DNA of 64,000 nucleotides from Agrobacterium pusense (GCF_900102105.1 NZ_FNBB01000002.1:496001-560000), one strand, 5' to 3'. Shown: positions 10,809-18,669, numbered from the stretch's first letter. Notes: a model not told the origin generated them from the sequence alone. Numbers and translations: made by a program.

Positions 10809-10964
10809 ATGAACGACAATGTGGTGAAGTTCCGCAAACCGGTGCCGCCGAAGAAGCCGCGCGAACCGCTCGGGCCAAAAGCGAAGAGGGCATTGACGAT
10901 TGTGGCTGTCATATTGTTTTTCGCGGCCGCATGGGGCTATTTCACGCTGATGGGGCAGGGGTAG
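10809..10964 (+). CDS. 51-residue single-pass membrane protein
   Basis: The short reading frame encodes a basic, proline-rich N-terminus (VPPKKPREPLGPKAKR) and one membrane helix (LTIVAVILFFAAAWGYF) ending in a Gly tail. AGGACG lies upstream. Such tiny basic-tail membrane proteins are common in rhizobia; function unknown. Divergent from the efflux operon. Confidence 0.55.
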   Translation: MNDNVVKFRKPVPPKKPREPLGPKAKRALTIVAVILFFAAAWGYFTLMGQG

Positions 10965-11075
10965 AGCAAAGTGCTGGCATAGGCGTTCTGCTTGGGAGCA
11001 GGATGGAAGTATGCAAGTCGGCTAAAGCGGTGGGCCTCCGCCGCTCATTCTGATCACGGGGATTGGCCAAGGCGG

Positions 11076-11105
11076 TTGTCGGGCGACTACCGTGTCGCCC
11101 GACAA
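11076..11105. terminator. perfect 12-bp stem-loop
   Basis: TTGTCGGGCGAC, a six-base loop TACCGT, then GTCGCCCGACAA: a perfect hairpin just beyond the stop of the leftward acetyltransferase gene. There is no U-run, so it may end transcription weakly or stabilise the mRNA end. Confidence 0.5.
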
Positions 11106-11112
11106 GTTGCCC

Positions 11113-11562
11113 TTAGCCGACTAGCCGCAAACGGGCATTTTCGAACGGATAACCTTCATCATCAATCGCGCGACGGGAAAGCTCCTGAAAGCCGAGCGAT
11201 CTATAGAAGCCCATCGCCTGCACGTTTTCAGTATAGGCTTCAAGCGAAAGCTCGCCCTTCAAATTCAGCGCGTGCGAAACGAGTTTACGCCCGATACCGA
11301 GGCCTTGATGGCACGGGGAAACAAATAAGCCGCCGATGAAAGTGTCGAGCAGGCTGATAAAGCCCGCAGCTTGGCCGTTTAATGTTGCGACCCACGTTTG
11401 GGCGCCAGGCAAATATTGTTCCTCAATAAGTGCCTTTTGCTCCATCAAACGACGCTCGCCGATAAACGGATGAGCAAGCAACGAGGCTTCGAGCCAGATG
11501 TTGGAGAGATTTACTGTGTCCGAGGCCTCGAAAGGCCGGATGATAACGTCCTCGAATTTCAT
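11113..11562 (-). CDS. GNAT family N-acetyltransferase
   Basis: A 149-residue GNAT enzyme with the acetyl-CoA binding motif HQGLGIGRKLVSHA and the terminal FYRSLGFQEL pattern, resembling YjaB-type acetyltransferases. Substrate not predictable. ATG at 11562. Host gene lying outside the prophage. Confidence 0.82.
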   Translation of the reverse strand: MKFEDVIIRPFEASDTVNLSNIWLEASLLAHPFIGERRLMEQKALIEEQYLPGAQTWVATLNGQAAGFISLLDTFIGGLFVSPCHQGLGIGRKLVSHALNLKGELSLEAYTENVQAMGFYRSLGFQELSRRAIDDEGYPFENARLRLVG

Positions 11563-11753
11563 GAGAACTCCGCAGAAAAGATATGCAAAAAGGTCCGGCT
11601 ACCGATACTGGTGCCAGGTGAAGCCGCAAATTGCGGTCGAAATCACAAGCCTCTGCGCATAAATCTCCTCTGCTATTGGTCGGCTTTTAGGGGACAGCAA
11701 ACAATTAATCAATGACCGCAATTGGCGCTTCTGCGCGATTATGGCCGTCGGCC

Positions 11754-12338
11754 CTAAGCGGACGGCAAAATTACGCCGGCGCGCGATTTCCATTCCGAAG
11801 CAAGAACCGCGTAAATATACTCGTCTCCCCAGACGTCTCGGAAGCGGTCGTTCTGGATCAAATGAGCTTCTCGACGCAGTCCAAGGCGCTCAACAACGCC
11901 GACCGAACCCTCATTCGCAGCGTCCAGCCGCGCGAAGATTCGATGAAATCCGATTGACGAGAAGCCTATGCTGACCATCGCGCCAACAGCCTCCGTTGCA
12001 TACCCGTTCCCCGCGAATTCTGGATTGAAAATATATCCAACCTCTCCCTGCAGTGCATCAACACTTGCCAACTTCAACAGGACTTCACCGACCAGTGCGT
12101 TGTCAGCCTTTCGCTCGACGGCCAGTCGATAGGTGTCGCCATCCTTCTCAAATGGTGCCGCCAAAATCGCCGAGAACTGCTCTCGCAAAGCATCTCCAGT
12201 TGGAGGTGCAGCGTAAAGATACCGATAAACCTCCTGCAGAGAATGGTAGGCTGAATAGCCGGGGAAATCGCCTCTTGTGAATTCGCGCAGGACAAGGCGG
12301 TCCGTCGAAAGCGGTGCGCCTAATTTTTGAAGTTGCAT
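11754..12338 (-). CDS. GNAT family acetyltransferase (RimJ-like)
   Basis: A 194-residue protein starting RLVLREFTRGD after a short leader and carrying the GNAT_3 pattern GEVGYIFNPEFAGNGYATEA for acetyl-CoA binding and RLDAANEGSVGVVERLGL near the end, as in RimJ/RimL-type transferases. The ATG at 12338 is used, one codon after a TTG. Confidence 0.82.
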   Translation of the reverse strand: MQLQKLGAPLSTDRLVLREFTRGDFPGYSAYHSLQEVYRYLYAAPPTGDALREQFSAILAAPFEKDGDTYRLAVERKADNALVGEVLLKLASVDALQGEVGYIFNPEFAGNGYATEAVGAMVSIGFSSIGFHRIFARLDAANEGSVGVVERLGLRREAHLIQNDRFRDVWGDEYIYAVLASEWKSRAGVILPSA

Positions 12339-12545
12339 CAAGTACCTGATTGATTTTTGCCCCTCCGGGAACTCCGGGGCGGCCTCGTTAAACTCGGCCT
12401 CTAGGTAGGTCGTCTTCCGTCGCTTACAATGGTACGACCCCTGCGCAATCCCGCCCGATAAATAACTTGCCGTGGCGGCTGCAAAAGGCGTTTGCCAACG
12501 GCATCATATCCAATACCTATCAACACGGCCAAGGGAGTGGATCGC

Positions 12546-12764
12546 ATGAAAGGCTTTCGCGACAGTGTGTTGTTTCCGATCACCCTCTTGATCGGCGGCG
12601 TTATCGCGTTTTTTCTCTTTCTTTACGTGACTGGCCACGATCCGGACGAGCGACCTCTGACCTTGGTGGAATGGGTTATCGGCGGCACGCTGATCGGACC
12701 GGGTTTCGGGTATCTCATGAAATGGAGAAGAGCGAAGGATCGCCGGAGCGCAAATACGGAATGA
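12546..12764 (+). CDS. small two-helix membrane protein
   Basis: A 72-residue protein with GGGAGTGG before the ATG at 12546. Membrane segments are visible at about residues 8-28 and 40-58, with a basic C-terminus (KWRRAKDRRS). Last host gene before the attachment site. Function unknown. Confidence 0.55.
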   Translation: MKGFRDSVLFPITLLIGGVIAFFLFLYVTGHDPDERPLTLVEWVIGGTLIGPGFGYLMKWRRAKDRRSANTE

Positions 12765-12821
12765 AACCGTGTCTGCGATCGAACCCAAACCAGTCATTTG
12801 TGGGGGAATGCAAGAAAGCGG

Positions 12822-12866
12822 TGGCGACCCCTGCAGGACTCGAACCTGCGACCTACTGCTTAGAAG
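12822..12866 (-). other. attL: 3' half of tRNA-Arg(UCU)
   Basis: Read on the minus strand, this starts in the anticodon loop CTTCTAA (anticodon TCT), then anticodon-stem strand GCAGT, variable AGGTC, a perfect T arm (GCAGG/CCTGC with TTCGAGT), acceptor strand AGGGGTC, G discriminator and CCA. The sequence on its 5' side is AT-rich and does not supply the D arm or a GACCCCT acceptor strand, so this is not a functional tRNA but the host-derived core left at the left end after integration. Confidence 0.85.
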
Positions 12867-13025
12867 CTAGGTTTTTATGTAATGATTGCGAAATGCTGAG
12901 AACAAACTGCTTCTAATATCTGCTACCGAAAATCAATACGTTACATTTCGTTTGCAAACTGCTCTGCGTTTGTCTGACTGTATTTTTAAGATAGCGCGCC
13001 TCAACCTGCCGTGGCAAGCGCGGAA

Positions 13026-13053
13026 TGAAAAAAGCCCGCATCAAGCGGGCTTC
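13026..13053 (-). terminator. Rho-independent terminator of the integrase operon
   Basis: On the minus strand AGCCCGCTTGATGCGGGCT folds into a 7-bp GC-rich hairpin followed by a T-run. It overlaps the integrase stop codon, closing the leftward operon just before the attachment site. Confidence 0.85.
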
Positions 13054-14102
13054 TTATTTGGCGTTGCACGATAATCTTCTAGCTTCCTTATGGCCTCCTC
13101 GGCGAGGGCGGCCTTGCCGCCAAGGTAGTGGGCATCGAGAATGCCCTCGACGTCTTTGAGGCTGTGGCCGGTGATTGCCGCGATCTGCGCCACTGAGCAC
13201 CCTGCGATTGCCAGACGGGTGACCGCCGTACCACGGAGGTCGTGGAAAGTTAGGTCCGCGATACTGGCCTTGGCTTTTGCCTTCGTCCAGCTTGTGTTGA
13301 ACCCGTCGGAGGTCCACGGCCGCTTGTCGCGTTTGTTGGTGAGGATGGTGGGCGAAATCCTCGGCATGCTATCCAGCAGCTGTCGAAGCTCGGTGCCAGC
13401 CGGTATCTTCACCCGGGCGCCGGTTTTTCCCTGCTTCACCTTGATGTGCGAGCCGTCGTAGTCGCTCCATGGAGCCTTGAGGATGTCTCCCTTGCGTTGG
13501 CCGGTCCACAGCGCCATGATCACTGCGGCTTTGATCTCGTCGGAAGCCACGGCGAAAAGGCGAGCCAAGGTTTCGTCGGTCCAGATGTTTTCGTTGCGGT
13601 CTACACTGTAGATGCGCCCGCCGCGTTCCGCCTGATTTATCGAGATCCGTCCACGGTCCTTTGCCACCGACAGAATGCGTGCAAGCACCATCCATGCGAA
13701 GTCGGCGCTGCGAGGCTTATCCGCCATGCCATCACGCCACTCCTTAAACTTGCCTCGCGCTCGCTTGTCCTGGATCGCGACGAGGCTCATCGTGCCGAAT
13801 GCATCGCGCACCTTGTCGATGTAGCGACTGTATTCCTTCTGCGACTTCGGGGAGAGGCCGGTGAAGTCGGTGGACGATTTGTATTCGGTAATCAGCCGGT
13901 TCATGTTGTCGGTCTGGTCGACGAAGCGATCCTTCGTAGCTTCGACGAATGCCCGCATAAGCAGCGGATCGCCCGGTTGCAGCGGGCGGCCCGCCTTGTC
14001 TTTCAACAGCGGGCCGCCGCGCCAGGCGTAGCAGTATGTGATGGTCTTGCCGCTTGCTAGCCGCTTCTTGACCCTAGCTAGACCCTTGAGCTTTTCGCGC
14101 AT
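13041..14102 (-). CDS. int: tyrosine-type phage integrase
   Basis: Catalyses site-specific recombination between the phage and the tRNA-Arg attachment site. The 353-residue protein has an N-terminal arm-binding/core-binding part (to about residue 180) and a catalytic domain with R in TGQRKGDIL, K in KQGKTGARV, HxxR in FHDLRGTAVT, H in TGHSLKDV and the tyrosine nucleophile in AHYLGGK. It overlaps the excisionase gene by 29 bp at its 5' end and is the last gene of the leftward operon. Confidence 0.95.
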   Translation of the reverse strand: MREKLKGLARVKKRLASGKTITYCYAWRGGPLLKDKAGRPLQPGDPLLMRAFVEATKDRFVDQTDNMNRLITEYKSSTDFTGLSPKSQKEYSRYIDKVRDAFGTMSLVAIQDKRARGKFKEWRDGMADKPRSADFAWMVLARILSVAKDRGRISINQAERGGRIYSVDRNENIWTDETLARLFAVASDEIKAAVIMALWTGQRKGDILKAPWSDYDGSHIKVKQGKTGARVKIPAGTELRQLLDSMPRISPTILTNKRDKRPWTSDGFNTSWTKAKAKASIADLTFHDLRGTAVTRLAIAGCSVAQIAAITGHSLKDVEGILDAHYLGGKAALAEEAIRKLEDYRATPNKKPA

Positions 14103-14343
14103 TCTGCTCTCGCTCCCATCGTTCGAACTCGTCCTCGGTATTGTCGTTTGCGGGCTGCAGGACGCTTATCTCATCGAGCTTAGCGTCAATCGCGCGCTTG
14201 TCCCACTTGCGAGTGCCGGCAATAGCTGCCGGCATCTTGTGGGTCGATACCCACAGCGAGAAAGTCGACTGCCCTATGCCGAGATAAGCTGCGGCTTCTC
14301 TTCTGCCCATTAGGCGAGGGACGTTGTCATTTGCTGGTGACAT
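14074..14343 (-). CDS. excisionase-like HTH DNA-binding protein
   Basis: An 89-residue protein with a MerR/AlpA-like winged helix (RREAAAYLGIGQSTFSLWV, then KMPAAIAGTRKWDKRAID), the usual form of phage excisionases next to tyrosine integrases. The ATG at 14343 has a good AGGAGG site. It carries the PANDN peptide twice, once near each end. Overlap with int suggests coupled translation and a role as recombination directionality factor. Confidence 0.75.
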   Translation of the reverse strand: MSPANDNVPRLMGRREAAAYLGIGQSTFSLWVSTHKMPAAIAGTRKWDKRAIDAKLDEISVLQPANDNTEDEFERWEREQNARKAQGSS

Positions 14344-14902
14344 GGCTGGCCTCCTGCTGGGAGGGTGCTGCGGGGAGAGACGGCAATGGCATCCAATGGG
14401 TCGGGTTGAACACGTAGTCTTTCTCATACCGGTCGCGCACGCCATTTATCCATCCTGGCTCGCCGGTTTCAGTTTCATTCCCATCGGGTTGCCAGTAAAT
14501 GTCTCCGATAACATAAAGTTGGTCCGCTCCGATAACGCGCGTTCCATCTCTCGGCGCTGTCTCTATCGGCCGCCACCGCGCCACTTCCTGCACCTGTGCG
14601 GAAACCTTGCCGGTACCATCGCAGTTAGGGCATTCGGCTACTGCTTCGTCGCCAGCATCATTTTGATGCGGATGCCGATACCGCTCCCAATTGGTGACTA
14701 TCTCACCATTGCCTTGGCACCGCTGGCAGGTTTCGGTTCGCTGTTCGTCGGCGTCCTGCACCTGTGCGGAGAGGGCGGCTTCAGTTATCGCTCGTCTGGC
14801 CACCTTTTCGACCTGATCGTCATTCCAGTGACCAATTGGATGCTCTTTGATCACGGACAACATTGCGCTCTTGACGCACTTCTCTACTATTTCACTCTGC
14901 AT
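14327..14902 (-). CDS. phage protein with DnaJ-like zinc knuckle and DUF551-like domain
   Basis: A 191-residue protein. The middle has paired CxxCxGxG-type motifs (CQRCQGNG at about residue 60 and CPNCDGTG at about 92), as in DnaJ zinc fingers. The C-terminal third (WRPIETAPRDGTRVIG through the W-rich THWMPLP) matches the DUF551 pattern common in phages. It overlaps its neighbours on both sides. Probably binds zinc; role unknown. Confidence 0.65.
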   Translation of the reverse strand: MQSEIVEKCVKSAMLSVIKEHPIGHWNDDQVEKVARRAITEAALSAQVQDADEQRTETCQRCQGNGEIVTNWERYRHPHQNDAGDEAVAECPNCDGTGKVSAQVQEVARWRPIETAPRDGTRVIGADQLYVIGDIYWQPDGNETETGEPGWINGVRDRYEKDYVFNPTHWMPLPSLPAAPSQQEASHVTSK

Positions 14903-15350
14903 GGTGTTCGCCTCCTGTGCTGGCTAGGGCGGCCGCAGGCTGTTGCCAAACCCTGTTCACGGATTCCAAGAGAAGCTCTACACAAGAAACCTCCACGCTG
15001 ACGTCGTGCTTGGTGCCGGAACTCATCTCGATGATGATCGAAGCTATATCGCTCGGACTATTCATAGGAGAGTAAAAGCGCAGCGACGCAGGGACGTATC
15101 GAATAGACGTGGCGGAAATCAGGTGAATGGGGACGCAAACCTTCCTTCCGAACGGAGAGGCCACCTCAAGAAAGTCATTGTATTTCCCCTTAACAACTCG
15201 GACCGGCGGCTCGTAGGATAGAGAGCGCTGCACGGCATCTGCATCTTCCTTCATCTTCTTTTTTTGCATCTCTTCGCGTTCTTCGCGCATGAGCTCATAC
15301 TCTGACTTGAGGGTGATGGCGGACTTTTCGCGCTTCTTCCAAAACATCAT
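14892..15350 (-). CDS. hypothetical phage protein with charged coiled-coil start
   Basis: A 152-residue protein beginning MMFWKKREKSA with a highly charged helical stretch (REEREEMQKKKMKEDAD) and then a beta-rich C-terminal part. No recognised domain. Its ATG overlaps the stop of the preceding gene (ATGA), so it is translationally coupled. Confidence 0.6.
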   Translation of the reverse strand: MMFWKKREKSAITLKSEYELMREEREEMQKKKMKEDADAVQRSLSYEPPVRVVKGKYNDFLEVASPFGRKVCVPIHLISATSIRYVPASLRFYSPMNSPSDIASIIIEMSSGTKHDVSVEVSCVELLLESVNRVWQQPAAALASTGGEHHAE

Positions 15351-15559
15351 CTTCTCCTCCCGTTATCATTAGCCGCTATGAGCTCACGCAGCTTGGAGGC
15401 GATGACGCGATTGCGGCCATCCTTGCGTCGCTCGTGCCATTTGGCGACTGCGACGAGAACGGCCGTCGGTGCGGTTCCGGATGAAAGGTTGGCTACGACT
15501 TCAAGACCGTCGCCGCCGTACGGGGCAGGGGTGTAGGTGGTGTCGCGTCTTCTCGACAT
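15347..15559 (-). CDS. small hypothetical phage protein
   Basis: A 70-residue basic protein ending LIAANDNGRRR, an instance of the recurring ANDN peptide. The ATG at 15559 is preceded by the phage leader CCACCACTCGAGGAAACAAAC read on the minus strand, shortened here to its pattern: CACCAC then CGAGGA. Function unknown. Confidence 0.6.
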   Translation of the reverse strand: MSRRRDTTYTPAPYGGDGLEVVANLSSGTAPTAVLVAVAKWHERRKDGRNRVIASKLRELIAANDNGRRR

Positions 15560-15589
15560 GTTTGTTTCCTCGAGTGGTGGTGGTGGTGG

Positions 15590-15724
15590 TCAATAAGCCC
15601 ACATCAGCACTGCGGTGATAAAGAGCAACAAAGCCAGAAAACTGGCTATGTCCTTCAACAGGTCGGCGTGCTCGGTGAGGATGATTTGCTTGACGGTCGG
15701 CTGTTCGATGACAGCCGCGCTCAT
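15590..15724 (-). CDS. 44-residue single-pass membrane protein
   Basis: A short frame with N-terminal soluble part (MSAAVIEQPTVKQIILTEH) and one C-terminal helix (FLALLLFITAVLMWAY). Its ATG overlaps the stop of the upstream gene at 15721-15724 (ATGA). Tiny membrane proteins in phage leftward operons can act in superinfection control, but nothing here proves that. Confidence 0.5.
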   Translation of the reverse strand: MSAAVIEQPTVKQIILTEHADLLKDIASFLALLLFITAVLMWAY

Positions 15725-16089
15725 TCGCCGGCCTCCAGCGCCTCGACACGGCCGACGCGAACAAACACCTCAAAGGTGCCGCCATGCTCTTTGTGAAGGC
15801 GTGCGGCTTCACCTAGCGCTGAATCGTAGGAGGGGTGCTCAAAAGGCCACATGCAGGGACGAATGCGTCCAGTGCTGTCGCCGCGGCGGAATACGAAGTG
15901 GCCACCGCCGACTTCCTCGCCGTTGCGGGGCTTCTTGGGGAAGCGGCGCATGTATTCGTATTTCGTCTTGGGCTTGCCGTGCTTCTTTGCCTTGTGGTCC
16001 GGGCGCTTCATTGGCTCGGCGGACTGGGCAATAGCGCCGTGTGCGGCAACGGCGATATCGTCGAATTCTTCGGGACGTGGTCTGTACAT
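15721..16089 (-). CDS. first gene of the leftward operon, hypothetical
   Basis: A 122-residue protein with a basic middle section (RPDHKAKKHGKPKTKYEYMRR). Read on the minus strand, its ATG is preceded by the phage leader CCACCACAAGAGGAGATAAA, and the leftward promoter lies 50 bp further upstream. No recognised domain. Confidence 0.6.
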   Translation of the reverse strand: MYRPRPEEFDDIAVAAHGAIAQSAEPMKRPDHKAKKHGKPKTKYEYMRRFPKKPRNGEEVGGGHFVFRRGDSTGRIRPCMWPFEHPSYDSALGEAARLHKEHGGTFEVFVRVGRVEALEAGE

Positions 16090-16138
16090 GGTTTATCTCC
16101 TCTTGTGGTGGCCAGCTTGGTTTGCCGGGACAAGAGGA

Positions 16139-16180
16139 GATATAGACCTACAAACTTATATCGTCAATCACAAAGTTTGT
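16139..16180 (-). promoter_or_regulatory. leftward early promoter with overlapping repressor sites
   Basis: On the minus strand: -35 TTGACG (16162-16167) and -10 TATATC (16139-16144), spacing 17. Half-sites ACAAACTTA (16150-16158) and the near-palindrome CACAAAGTTTGT (16169-16180) overlap or flank the promoter, as expected for operators of the adjacent repressor. It would drive the excisionase-integrase operon. Confidence 0.65.
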
Positions 16181-16192
16181 TATCTTGTGAAT

Positions 16193-16981
16193 TTAGTATT
16201 TGCCGGCGAGAACGATCGGGTGAGTCGTTAGGACCTCATTGACGTCGAACTGGATTTCGATAGGAGGATTGTACTGCCGTAAAACTAGATTGTTCCCCTG
16301 CCGGCCAACGTACTCTTTGACGTATCCCCAAGGCGGAGAGCCGTCGTCCTCTATCGGTTTGAGCTGCACAATCACGTCGTCGCCTCGACGAGCGGGCTTG
16401 CCTGGGTGGACCCAAACGGTCTCGCCAGCTTTAAAGCGAGGATACATCGACTCCCCATCAATATAGACCGCATACGCTCCCGCTACGTTCTCTAGAGACG
16501 GAGGGCAGACCACATAGTCGATCACGCTGCCATTGAATATGTAACGCCCGTCCTCACCTCCAACGGCCATGCCCAGGACGGGGAGCATTTTGTTCGTTGT
16601 TACAATCTGTTGGCGGGGGGCAAGGGTGGCGTTAGGCGTTTGGCGAGTTGGTCGAAGCAAAGGAATTCGATCATCGAGATCAGGGACTTCTTCCTCAGTG
16701 CGTGGCATTTTTCGGAAGCCCAGATCTCGTACCCAAGCCTCCGCAGGAAGATCAGGTCCTGCGTCCCTCCTAACTGCTACCATAATTGAGTCGAGTTCTA
16801 TTTCTCGCAGGCCAAGAGCACGCGCCGCAGCTTTCCAATAAGAAGGCTTGATAACATCCCCATTCAGCCAGTTACTGATGTTTTGCTGACTAGTGCCTAC
16901 GACCCGAGCGAGCTCGCTTGCATTGCCGTCAAACTTTTCACGAAGCTTTTCGTTGAGAAGACGTGTAAGGGCCGTTTCCAT
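16193..16981 (-). CDS. CI/LexA-like repressor with active S24 peptidase domain
   Basis: Lysogeny repressor: N-terminal XRE helix-turn-helix (residues about 15-55, ELARVVGTSQQNISNWLNGD), linker, then a C-terminal S24 peptidase fold with the catalytic serine in YIDGESMYPRFKAGE and the lysine in the PARRGDDVIVQLK block, so RecA-stimulated self-cleavage is likely. The ATG at 16981 is preferred over an upstream GTG at 17002 because AAGGAT lies seven bases before it. It sits between leftward (16.15 kb) and rightward (17.05 kb) promoters that share ACAAAC-type sites. Confidence 0.85.
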   Translation of the reverse strand: METALTRLLNEKLREKFDGNASELARVVGTSQQNISNWLNGDVIKPSYWKAAARALGLREIELDSIMVAVRRDAGPDLPAEAWVRDLGFRKMPRTEEEVPDLDDRIPLLRPTRQTPNATLAPRQQIVTTNKMLPVLGMAVGGEDGRYIFNGSVIDYVVCPPSLENVAGAYAVYIDGESMYPRFKAGETVWVHPGKPARRGDDVIVQLKPIEDDGSPPWGYVKEYVGRQGNNLVLRQYNPPIEIQFDVNEVLTTHPIVLAGKY

Positions 16982-17028
16982 CGCATTATCCTTAGTTTCC
17001 ACAATGATTTAGCAAAAATAACGCATTT

Positions 17029-17075
17029 ACACAAACAAACTTATTGACCTAAAAATTGTTTGTGTTAGTTTGTGA
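17029..17075 (+). promoter_or_regulatory. rightward promoter and operators of the first repressor
   Basis: TTGACC (17044-17049), 16 bases, TAGTTT (17066-17071) forms a candidate rightward promoter. Repeated ACAAAC/GTTTGT words occur on both sides: ACACAAACAAACTTA at 17029-17043 and TTTGTGTTAGTTTGTGA ending at 17075. They resemble the sites at 16150-16180 and divide the repressor gene from the small rightward genes. Confidence 0.55.
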
Positions 17076-17150
17076 ATCAACAGCGGCCAAACAAGAAGCC
17101 GACAGGGCAACAGACCCCAAGACGAACCTGCAGCATGAAAGGGAATGCGC

Positions 17151-17288
17151 ATGTTTAAGGATTGCGAAAGAAGACGATCGACGACCCAAGCGCCGATCGG
17201 CATGAGCGCCATGACGGCGAGAAGAAGATGGGAGCATGAAGCTCCCGACCGCAGAAGAAGATGGCGGCCAGTGACCGGGCCGCCGTGA
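17151..17288 (+). CDS. small arginine-rich protein
   Basis: A 45-residue frame beginning MFKDCERRR with two RRR-W clusters (ARRRWEHEAPDRRRRW). AAAGGGAATGCGC precedes the ATG. It occupies the cro position downstream of the rightward promoter but is too short to show an HTH. Real or not is uncertain. Confidence 0.35.
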   Translation: MFKDCERRRSTTQAPIGMSAMTARRRWEHEAPDRRRRWRPVTGPP

Positions 17289-17344
17289 ACGCCAGCAACC
17301 AACTGGCGATAACAAAACCAATAATGCCAGAAGGGGAGACGACT

Positions 17345-17467
17345 ATGAGAAAGACAGCAAACAATGACTTCGAAAAATCAGCGCCGGTGGAGCATGAAGC
17401 TCTGCCGGCGTTGTCGTGCATGCAGCAAAAAACGAAAAGGGGCGTAATGAGCCGGCACCACCCGTAA
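17345..17467 (+). CDS. small hypothetical protein in the cro position
   Basis: A 40-residue frame with a strong ribosome site (GGGGAGACGACT) of the phage leader type before the ATG. No recognised domain. The rest of the 17.08-17.62 kb stretch shows no other convincing gene. Confidence 0.4.
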   Translation: MRKTANNDFEKSAPVEHEALPALSCMQQKTKRGVMSRHHP

Positions 17468-17572
17468 CTCCGCCCCTTCTCCGTACTAACACGCCGAGGA
17501 GACCTTCGCCGTAAGGCGGGATCAAAGCGCGTATTCCATATCCGCCACCACAGCGGACAATCAACCTCCTAC

Positions 17573-17582
17573 ACAAATTTGT
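17573..17582. promoter_or_regulatory. operator-like palindrome ACAAATTTGT (site A)
   Basis: Perfect 10-bp palindrome identical to the core of the promoters at 18,242, 27,144 and 62,834. On the minus strand a TTGACA lies 17 bases upstream of a poor -10 (TAGGAG), so this may be an operator or a transcription roadblock just beyond the end of the second repressor gene. Confidence 0.5.
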
Positions 17583-17618
17583 AGGAATTGTCAAGCGGCA
17601 TTCCGAGCCACCACCTCG

Positions 17619-18221
17619 CTATGCTGTAACCACCCGCTCCGAAAGGACGATGACATGAACAGCTTCCACGTTCTTCACTTCAAGCTGCGATCCGTCGTAG
17701 CGGCCAAGCTGCACGGCGCCGTTGCTCATTCCTTCGAAGCGCCCAATCCAAGCGAATCCGCCGGAATGGGCCAGAACGTCGTCACCGGCTGCGGGCCAGC
17801 GGGAAGGGTCGAGCCAAGCCTTTACGCCGACGTGGAAGACTGGCTCCATCACTTTCGTGTCGATGATGATCGCGTACCTGCCTTCAGGAATACGTTTGCG
17901 GCCGTCGTTGATGGGCTCGAATTTGAATTTACCGGCCTTGCGGTCGGAGATTTTGCCGTAGGTGCGGGCAACCGTGATCGGAGTGATGGAAGGGGAGGTT
18001 TCGGCCGCCTCGCGAGCCATCTCCGCCACATCTTCTTCGGAGACGCCGAGGAAGGCGGCAATCGCCGGGAATTGTCTTGGTCTCGGTATGACACCAGCTT
18101 TCCAGGTGCTGAAGGTCTGCTGAGGCACGCCTAACTCTTCGTAGACAGCGCGATCCTTAACGGCTCTCCGCTTCTGTTCTTTCAGTATCGACTGCAGGAG
18201 GCGCGACTTAACTTCAGGCAT
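17619..18221 (-). CDS. second phage repressor, XRE HTH plus non-cleavable S24-like domain
   Basis: A 200-residue DNA-binding protein: HTH at about residues 20-60 (AVYEELGVPQQTFSTWKAG) and a C-terminal domain with the S24 fold pattern. In the place of the catalytic serine it reads DTKVMEP, where family members have D-S-M-x-P, and the lysine segment reads DDVLAHSGG with no Lys. It therefore probably dimerises but cannot self-cleave. The ATG at 18221 has AAGGTGG before it. The divergent promoter at 18,242 with operator ACAAATTTGT starts 21 bp from its start codon, so this protein is the likely ligand of that operator. Confidence 0.75.
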   Translation of the reverse strand: MPEVKSRLLQSILKEQKRRAVKDRAVYEELGVPQQTFSTWKAGVIPRPRQFPAIAAFLGVSEEDVAEMAREAAETSPSITPITVARTYGKISDRKAGKFKFEPINDGRKRIPEGRYAIIIDTKVMEPVFHVGVKAWLDPSRWPAAGDDVLAHSGGFAWIGRFEGMSNGAVQLGRYDGSQLEVKNVEAVHVIVLSERVVTA

Positions 18222-18241
18222 GCATCCACCTTGGTGAAATC

Positions 18242-18270
18242 TTGACAAATTTGTAAAAATAGTTTAGTTT
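18242..18270 (+). promoter_or_regulatory. rightward early promoter with operator (site B)
   Basis: TTGACA (18242-18247), 17 bases, TAGTTT (18265-18270). The palindrome ACAAATTTGT (18245-18254) overlaps the -35. The whole block is nearly identical to the promoters at 27,144 and 62,834. It drives the early genes from 18325 rightward and is divergent from the second repressor. Confidence 0.75.
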
Positions 18271-18324
18271 CATAACCCTGTCGCTTTGTCAACCACAAGG
18301 CGGCCACCACCCAGAGGAGACGAC

Positions 18325-18669
18325 ATGACGCTTATCACCAGCACTATGCTGGCGGATATGCACGCGCGCCGTGAAAACGGTGAGAGCGTCGCAGATATCG
18401 CCGCCAGATACAACGTCAAGCCAATGGCAGCATACCAGCGGCTTCGGCGCACGTACGGCCTGCACAAGCAGCGCGCCTTCATTCCAGCCAATGACAACAA
18501 TCCCGACCGCACGACGCACCTGTCGCCACACAACGGCGGATGCTCTACGCTTTCCGGCCTTATGCCGGTTTCGCTCCCGCGCGTTCTTGCCGCCGCAAAC
18601 GACAATGATGAAGATCTGGCGGCCGGGCAGGCGGTCAACGACTACGCGCTGCGTGGGGTGGCGGCATGA
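18325..18669 (+). CDS. HTH-containing early phage protein
   Basis: A 114-residue protein with a resolvase/sigma-like HTH (SVADIAARYNVKPMAAYQRLRR, residues about 21-42) followed by a disordered tail containing the ANDN peptide twice. The start at 18325 follows a GAGGAGACGAC leader. First gene after promoter B, so it could be a Cro-like or accessory regulator; this is inference. Confidence 0.6.
   Translation: MTLITSTMLADMHARRENGESVADIAARYNVKPMAAYQRLRRTYGLHKQRAFIPANDNNPDRTTHLSPHNGGCSTLSGLMPVSLPRVLAAANDNDEDLAAGQAVNDYALRGVAA

Noticed and set aside
12822..12866. Complete tRNA-Arg gene at the integrase end
   Set aside because: Only the anticodon loop to CCA is present; neither a D arm nor an acceptor 5' strand is found on the 5' side, so it is an attachment core, not a gene.
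17343..17594. Leftward 83-residue frame next to operator A
   Set aside because: A TTG start coincides with the -35-like TTGACA and no ribosome site is correctly spaced; a nearby TAGGAGG has no usable start codon after it. Two short rightward frames overlap it.
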